Below, one piece after another: positions 56,821-64,000 of a stretch of DNA of 64,000 nt (positions are counted from its first letter, which is position 1; every line of letters begins with the position of its first letter). This stretch comes from Wolfiporia cocos (lineage: Eukaryota; Basidiomycota; Agaricomycetes; Polyporales; Phaeolaceae): NCBI GenBank assembly GCA_029448655.1, contig JACCLO010000046.1, forward strand, positions 1 through 64,000, given 5' to 3'. Below the pieces are notes generated by a model. That model was not told the origin of the DNA. It saw only the letters and a program-made list of their open reading frames with translations, and ran no database searches. The translations under genes and the position numbers were made by a program.

Positions 56821-57031
56821 TGTCACAGATTTGGGTAAGAGCCTAAATGTGATGTTATAGAGCTATAACTGGGTAACAAACCACGCAACAAAAGTTGATC
56901 ATGAGAAATTGAACCGTATATAGCTGGACCCTTGATAACAGCATGAGCTGTTATTGTAGCCCTTTTGGGGGAGTGGCTTAAGTGCCACTCATAAACAATG
57001 CTGCATTGGGTCTGTGGCACATCTTGTGATA
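56821..57031 (-). mobile_element. Short solo LTR relic (211 bp)
   Basis: GTCAG flanks both sides (56816-56820, 57032-57036). Ends are TGTCACAGATTTGGG and CATCTTGTGATA, a mutated GTGACA. The ATAACAGC/GCTGTTAT palindrome is at about 56935-56954. Confidence 0.82.
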
Positions 57032-57036
57032 GTCAG

Positions 57037-60000
57037 CAGTACCAGAGATTAACACATGCTTCAGGCAACACCATTACCCGTTGTTAACCCTACACCCTAG
57101 AGTATCAAGAGTCCTACCTGCAGTATCACAGGTCTTATCCACTCATGTATAAGCCTGCCTCTAAGTTGTTGTAGACTTAGATTTGATCTCTTCGATAACC
57201 AGTAATTGTTACCTCATAATGTCTGCTGCTCTTTTACTCACTCTAACTCAATGTTACCACCTTTCAATGCCACCTCAACAGTGAGTTTCTGTGCCAGTTT
57301 GATTCTTACTCCTGCCACTGAGCATGAAGCTCATCCAGTTGTGCTTGCGCTAATGCCCTGTCTCATTCTCTTCTAAACTGCCTCCTCTGCCATGTACAAG
57401 AAATTTCGCAATATCCACTCATACACACCATATCTTTGAGAAGCACACTGTCGTGCACCAGATTGGCAAGGGTAGACAACATTAGCTGCCTTGGTGAGTG
57501 TCCATCACCCCATTAGCTATTGAACTAATGTGGTTCTGCAAGGCACTCCACCACACATGCCTGTGCCCTGGCTGAATGTGAGTGTCCACCAGCTACCATA
57601 TGGCTACCATATGCAAGCTGCTGTGACACAGAATACTCATCAATGTGTCATCTTCTAGCAGCCCCCTAGGGCCAAGACCAAAGGTCGGTGTTACAGATCC
57701 TATCATGACGACTTATCCATGCTATTTAATATAGGGTCTCATATTTTTATGTTAGAAATCCCTCACACCCTCATTTAGCACCTTCCGGTTCCTCCCTCTC
57801 ACATGCATAGTTAGGCCTCATATGTAGTCACATGTGCCCCTTAGGTACATAAAGTTGTCAGCCATTCTTTGGCTGCAACCAACATCTCAGCCACACACCA
57901 GCATCTATGGTGCATTGCTAGCCTCTCTATCACCAAAGTGACTGAGCACACTCCCTCAATGAATGTAGCATGTAGTGTGAGGTTCCTATCAGCATCTCTA
58001 CTACTAATTCATATCTATTGGTAAGTTGTTGTTTGTATCACACTCCTCCAAAAGGGCTCCAATCTCAACTGCGATTGTGGATCTAGCTACTTATGCAATT
58101 GACATTCCCATGAGTGGGCATGTACTAGCTCTGCACTTGAATATCTGCCATGTCATGGGCCAAGCACCATCTTTGACCTTTTAGTCTAGGTAGACAAATT
58201 GCCCTGTCTGCTTGCTCATGTATCCACAGAAACAGTGCCAATCCGGCTCAAATCAGTCAATGTTGTCACTTCTATAGGATTCTGGCTATTCACTGTCTCA
58301 ATTCCTGGATTGATCCTCAGATGTTTCTGCTCCTTGGGCTATTGTCTTTAATAGGTAGCAGCTGCTATTTATGTAAGAACAACACATAGGTATAAATTTA
58401 TGACATGCTAGTTAGTTGATGTTGTTTGCTAGCTGTACTACATATACTTGTGATCTGGCAAGGAATAAAGGTGTTCACCATAGAAGATCTTGATTTGATG
58501 AATGTGTATATCAAAAGCCCAGGTGCATTCCACAAAAGTCCATGAGTGTGGATATCACAGTAAAGGAGAAGCCAAGCTCTGAGAATCCATTATTGCCACC
58601 AGACAATATCCTGTCCTGCAGACAACAGCAGCAACAAACTTGGTTTCAGAGCAACAACGGATTGGAGATGAGATGACTAAGAGAGATCACAAGCTCACTG
58701 TGGTGGATTGCCCATCTAGGTCAGCATTTGTGAATGAGAGGAACAGCTTCTTATTCACAGTAGGTGAGTAGGTTAAAGCCTGTAATCAAGGGTGCCCTTG
58801 GCATAGCAGAGCAAGTGCTTGATGCCAGTGACACATATCTGGATGCCAGTATCCCCAGAAGTGCACTGTGGGTGTGGCTGAGATGTAGCGGCAACCCATA
58901 GGGTGGCTGACTTTGTTTGGCGATGTTTTCTACCAGCTCATTTTCTGCTCTGTGCTACATTTCTGGTCCTTGCCACTTAACACAAGCCTGTGGTACTGTT
59001 ATGAGGCATCCCAGCTGCTTGAAAACCAACAGATATGAGCCCTGTGCTCTGAATCCCTCAAGTCTGCCATCTCTGCCCTGTCCTCGCATCATTCAGACCT
59101 TTTTTATTCAGTCTTGCTGCACCAATACCGTTCAAAGACTTTTCTCTGTCCCTCTATGCACTTACCAGCATTTTCTTGACCATAACTCGTCTTTGGCCTC
59201 CCCTAGACTCTAAAATCCACTTCAGCCTCATTTCCTAAGCTCTCCTCTACCAACTATCGCCAGTAGACACCCAATATAGGCTGCACAGTCTGGGTGGCTC
59301 GCACATTGTCGATGGCATAGAGACGCCACCTTCTTTCCTGAACCTCTGAATGCTATGAATTATGTGATTTCAATGCCAGAATAGAGAGGGCAGCCATGGA
59401 TATCTGGGCTTGCATTGGGGTTGGAGAAGCAGATATGCATGTGTAGAGTGAAGATAAGTAGGGTCATGTGTACTTACACAAATGGTCAATTGCATATACA
59501 TTATATAAGCATTCCACAGTATGAGCATTTGCCCTTGCAGGCAGCATACAGACCAGCTTAGGATAGTTACAATGCCCTTGGTGGCTTGGATGTATTTACG
59601 CTGTGATATCTAAAGCTAGCACCTCAGACTTAGCATTGTCAGCAAGTTGTGTGACAATGTTCATCAGTCAGCAGGTCACAAGTAGAGCCCAAGCTGAATG
59701 ACTGATCAGCAATAACTGGTGTATTTTGACATGTTGTCAAGTCCTGTGGTCATGTAGGGGTCACCTGCCATGTGGCGTGGGATCCGTAGCTGTGAAGTTG
59801 CATCAGTATGATGGTGTAACCATTAAATACTTGTTGTAGAAATATCGAAGAAATGGGTAAAAATATGGAGAAAATTAATATACCAAAGCTGTGACACAGC
59901 TCCCAGTTACCTATCTCGTTAACACAACCTGTTCAACCTCCTGTAACTCTGACAGAGCTCCCAGCTTGCTCTAGTCATTACAAGAGATTACTGAATGACA

Positions 60001-62690
60001 CTACCACACTCAGTTTCAGTCTCCCTGTGACTGTCATCCAGTTTTCCTCACATAAAGTCTTAATCCACTGGCCATTGTCTCCTCAGCAAAGCTGCACATT
60101 CACCTGATGCAGCTGGTGAGCCACTCACAACTGATCCAAATGTAAATGATGATAGCTACTGCTTTGTAAAGATGGACACAATGCACAACAGGCTGAATGT
60201 GTGACCAAACCGGTAACTATCCCTCATACAAGATGACATCTTGGAGTATGCGCTCGACTCTGCCTGAAATTCGCTTGCAAAGCAGCAACAGGAGCATCAC
60301 AGCAATCCAGGAAGGTTGTAGAGGCAATGCAGTGTTCATCTGGCACAAAGGAGAACTGGATGAAGTCAAACAATGGTGATATTCAGTCTCTAGTGGAGAG
60401 TGGGGCATTTGAGATTGTCAAAGCTATTTTCTACACAGAACCATCGGATCCTGCTGGGTGATTCATGTTGAGCACAGTGCCAACAGCTTCATTGAGCAAT
60501 GCAAGCTCCATCGTTATCCCTCCCGGCTTTGACTACAACCGGACATTTGCACTCATCCCCAAATGGGCCTTATCCTTGGCACTTGCTGCACTCCAAGACC
60601 TGAAGTTGGGCAAGGCTTGTAGCATTGAAGGATGTCCATAGCATGCTGGCACCATAAAATGGAGAGTGAATGTGCTGCCCTATGACACAGTTACTCACTT
60701 GTTTAAGCTGTTGGAGCTTATAGATGATAAGTCGAGTTTGTAAAAAGTAGGCAGATGCTGCCAGACAGAATGAAAGACTATTGAAATGAATCATTCTCAG
60801 GCTCTAGTACTTCCAGAAGACAACTTTATATACAATGTGGGTCTATACCCCTGATATCCTTGAGTAGGACTAACAATACAGTAACTCAATCCGTCTTCAG
60901 ACCCATTCACAAGTTTCCTGCTCAAAGCCCCTCCAGTTGCCACATGCATACCTCCTCCTTCAGCTTGCCATTAAGTAGGCAGAGCAGATGTCAACAAACC
61001 TGTTGTTGGTCCCATGGATCCTGGTGTACACCCTAGCACAGAAATGTTCATGGGAATGTCTCTTAGCTCATCTACCTGTGGAGACATGTGGTGGGCTCTT
61101 TGTTCTATCTTGCTATTGTGACATGTCCAGACATTGCAAAGGTAGTTGGCACACTAGCATAGTTCAGCATTTTTCCGGGATTTCTATGACCTACCTGAAC
61201 CTATCTAGTACTTATTGCACAATGCCAAGCAATGGCCATAGTAAATAACATAAGCCTGATTATTAGCACATGACTAGGCACACTTGTCCGTTGTGGCCTC
61301 CTGTGCACCCAACTAAATTTGCATTGGCCTCCACTGCTGCTGCAACAGTGATCAGCAGGCAAGACACTCACATACTTCTCCAGTGGGCCAACCACTTGGA
61401 AGCCCAATTGCAAGACATCACTGAGCCTCCCATACCAGCAGTAGCCTGCCTACTTAGAGCCAGAGCCATCTAGAAGTCTAGAAGTCTAGAAGTCCTTGGT
61501 GTTCAGATAGGCAAGAGGATACACGAGTCAACCTCCACTGAATGTTCTTAAGTGTAAGGATGGTATGATAGACCCGTCTCGGAGTGGATTTAAAGGTCTT
61601 GATGTGGTTGAGGCTGGGACACTGTGAGAGGCTTTGTGCAACTAGACTGCCTGGATACATTGTTCTTAATGCGAAAGACACAGCCGGATCCGATGACTCT
61701 GCATTTAGAAGGCTGACTTGACAAGATCATACGTCCTATTCCCCATTAAGGACTGGCTTTCGTCTTTGTGCGGCCTTCAACCTTGCCCCCTCTCTCAAGG
61801 TGGATACTCTATTGGTTCTACAAGTATCTTGGGCTCACCATGAAGTTTTTTTGCGCTTTGAAAGCGGAGTTAGCCTAAAATTTGCAGTATAAGAGCAGGA
61901 GAATGACAATCCACAGGTTCCCCTGGACAGCCAAAATCAAGAGGGACATTTAGCATGTAAATCAGCTGGGGAAAGTGGTGTATACAAGAAATTGCATGGC
62001 TCAAAATGAACAGTTTTTGCTGCACCGGATCCCAGAGATGTAAGCCCTAGTTCCTTCAGAAAAGCCTACAAAGATGCACTTGTGCATAGTTGCAGCGCTT
62101 TTTGGTTGCTCTTTGGGCACCAGACTATAAACTAGACATGTAAACATGCACATCTGGCCAGCTTCCTCCTGTGGTCTTTTACAACAAGCGAAAGGCACTC
62201 CACCTGTCCAGAGATCCAGTTGGACATGCAATTTTGTGTGTACACAAAGGTGGAGACTGGATGGTTTCAGGATCGAGGTGGCAGTTTAGCTTGGGCAGGC
62301 AATGTGGTTGATGCAATAGTCTCATCTGCACACTCTGAACGCAGTTCTGGTGTGGCTCATCCAGTTCAGTGTTCCAACACTAAAGCCATGCCCTGTACTT
62401 AGGCATGATAACATGTACTCACCCATCTTTGTTGGCTCTGGTGAACTTGAAAGAATTTCAAGCACTTTCTCTACAAGTGCCTTATGCACACCTTTCAGTG
62501 ACAGTAGGTGATGGTTCAGGTCAACCGGCTTGTACCAACCCGTAATGGTTCAGGTCAGTTGGCTGTTGGCCTACACCCTAACCATGAGGCCTACCATCAG
62601 GTGGACCCATGACTCCCATGGCCAGAGGGTTATGACAGCTGTGGGTGGGCCCACAGCTGCCACACCGAGATGGTAGTGACGGTTGCATGT
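57037..62690. other. Long stretch with no recognised gene
   Basis: Only short frames (for example 58917-59213, 61270-61473). Decayed promoter-like pieces of the LTR family may exist near 59590-59640 (CACCTCAGACTTAGCATTGTCAG). A triple GTCTAGAA repeat lies at 61472-61492. Confidence 0.35.
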
Positions 62691-62859
62691 TGGCCTACAA
62701 ATTTATGTCTGTGGCATTGCCTGCATTTTTCTACATTTTATTGGGCTCTGTGCAGGCAACCCCAGACCTAGTGCCAGGATTAGCACCGCCTTTGGCATCT
62801 CCCACCTGACAGCGCCTCTGGTAGATAAGATAAGATGCCCATTAAGCACCTGGTCAGTG

Positions 62860-63280
62860 CCTGGTACTTACATCAGACATATTATATACATTGACTACGG
62901 TCCTTAGTTGCATCCTTACAGGCAATGCACGGACACATAAGTTTAGGGTAGACAGTAGCACTGTGCTGCGACCCATGTACTTATACTACAGGGTTCTACA
63001 GGATTCTACAGGGTTCTACAGGGTTCCAAGGCTTAGAACTAGTATTCTTGGCAATGGGGTTAACAACCCCCTTTACTGCGATTATGCATGTGCCAGCTCC
63101 GCCTCAACTTCATGACTGCTAGACTGGGGCTTGAGAAGCACATACACCCAGATGGCATATGCCTTTGGTCGACACCTTGCAGCCTCATCTTTAAGCCTTT
63201 GAGTATCCCAGTGAGGCTGGTACCCAGTACATGGTACTGTGTCAAGAGTGACAACCTGCATTATTCTCGCATTGTTTGAT
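62860..63280 (+). mobile_element. LTR fragment with a decamer tandem repeat at the stem-loop
   Basis: catgtacttatact near 62974 is followed by four units of CTACAGGGTT (about 62986-63028) where hairpin 1 normally starts. GTTC…GAAC, TATTCTTGGCAATGGGG and hairpin 2 GGGGTT/AACCCC (about 63055-63072) follow. Confidence 0.55.
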
Positions 63281-63474
63281 GTGTCACTCACAAGCTCCGT
63301 GGCTTCAGAAGTTCTATTCTATTCCAAACAGCCTTGAGACTTGGAATTGCTACAATCATGCTTGATATGGACATTGGGCCTTGTAGGGCCATACATGAAT
63401 GATAATGAGAATTGTGAGGACACAAGGATACTCAACTTCAATGTGCATTTCATCACTGATGCCACTGGAAAACT

Positions 63475-64000
63475 TGACACAGGCTAGCTGTGGGATTCAC
63501 CACCTAACCTATTGGTGAGGGAAAGGCGATAAGGAACTAGTCAAGCACAGCAGAGTGTGAAAGTATTCTACGGTGCTAGCTGAGAATAATAGAACTAAAA
63601 ATAGAGGACGGTAAGTCCCTAGCTTATATACATGGTGAACCCTATCGGTTACACTACTGTATACTTCTACCTATAGTTCTACCTATAGAAGTAATGTGGC
63701 AGTAGCCACATCTACATATCTACAATGACCGTGTAAGGCCAATAATGGCCGAACTAGTAAGAGAGAACGTGATTGTGGAACCTTATGGTTACATGTGAAA
63801 GGTTGGACTGAAGGTCCAGTATATGCAGAGGCTGAAGGCCAGTGCATGAGGTGGTAATGCAATAGGATAGTCGGTTACTGTATGACTCAGCGCGAAGCAT
63901 GAGGCATAGTTGCCATTGGTCAAAGACCGATGACGTGGTTCTTAGGCTAGGCTGATGCCATATGCCCTATGCCCTATTTGTAATAGAGGTACCATTAGTC
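63475..64000 (-). mobile_element. LTR (minus) running out of the window
   Basis: It starts TGACACAGGCTAGCTGTGGG (hairpin CACAG/CTGTG) and matches 1076-2171 (AATAGAACT, CTTATATACATGG near 63625). The far end is beyond the window. Confidence 0.8.

Overview
The window looks like nuclear DNA of a filamentous basidiomycete, probably a mushroom-forming Agaricomycete. Genes have many introns of about 50-60 bp with GT-AG ends. The recognisable proteins are fungal (an adenylate-forming reductase, MSH4, a Red1/SYCP2-like protein, a Crinkler-RHS-type NTPase-nuclease). The transposable elements are chromodomain Ty3/gypsy, hAT and Mutator-like.

Layout. Positions 1-18.5 kb and 43.8-64 kb are repeat-dominated. 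They hold a decayed chromodomain gypsy pol with a dUTPase fused to its end, about 25 LTR copies or fragments (often nested, many with exact 5-bp target duplications), a Mutator-like transposase relic, a non-autonomous hAT element with an 8-bp duplication, and a short palindromic MITE. Between 18.5 and 43.5 kb lies a gene island almost free of LTRs. Its left part (19-29 kb) is mostly a gene graveyard: an HpcH/HpaI aldolase, an adenylation-domain protein and a Lunapark zinc-ribbon fragment, with one apparently intact small two-exon gene and a gene possibly related to 2-oxoglutarate oxygenases. The right part (29.5-43.5 kb) holds a 26-exon MSH4 gene on the minus strand, two unrecognised plus-strand genes, a complete 16-exon gene with the architecture of the meiotic axis protein Red1/SYCP2, and a P-loop NTPase plus PD-(D/E)XK nuclease gene.

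How things work together. MSH4 (crossover maturation) and the Red1/SYCP2-like protein (chromosome axis) would both act in meiosis and lie 2.7 kb apart. MSH4 has exons as short as 8 and 12 nt but carries what looks like one missing base. The LTRs all begin TGTCA and end GTGTCA or GTGACA. Nearly every copy of the main family carries a TATA box followed by a stem-loop with a conserved CTTAC loop. The stem sequence changes between copies while pairing is kept. A second and a third covarying hairpin follow. One LTR/internal junction suggests Tf1-like self-priming. This LTR RNA-structure module, with the chromodomain-dUTPase element, is the most unusual system in the window.
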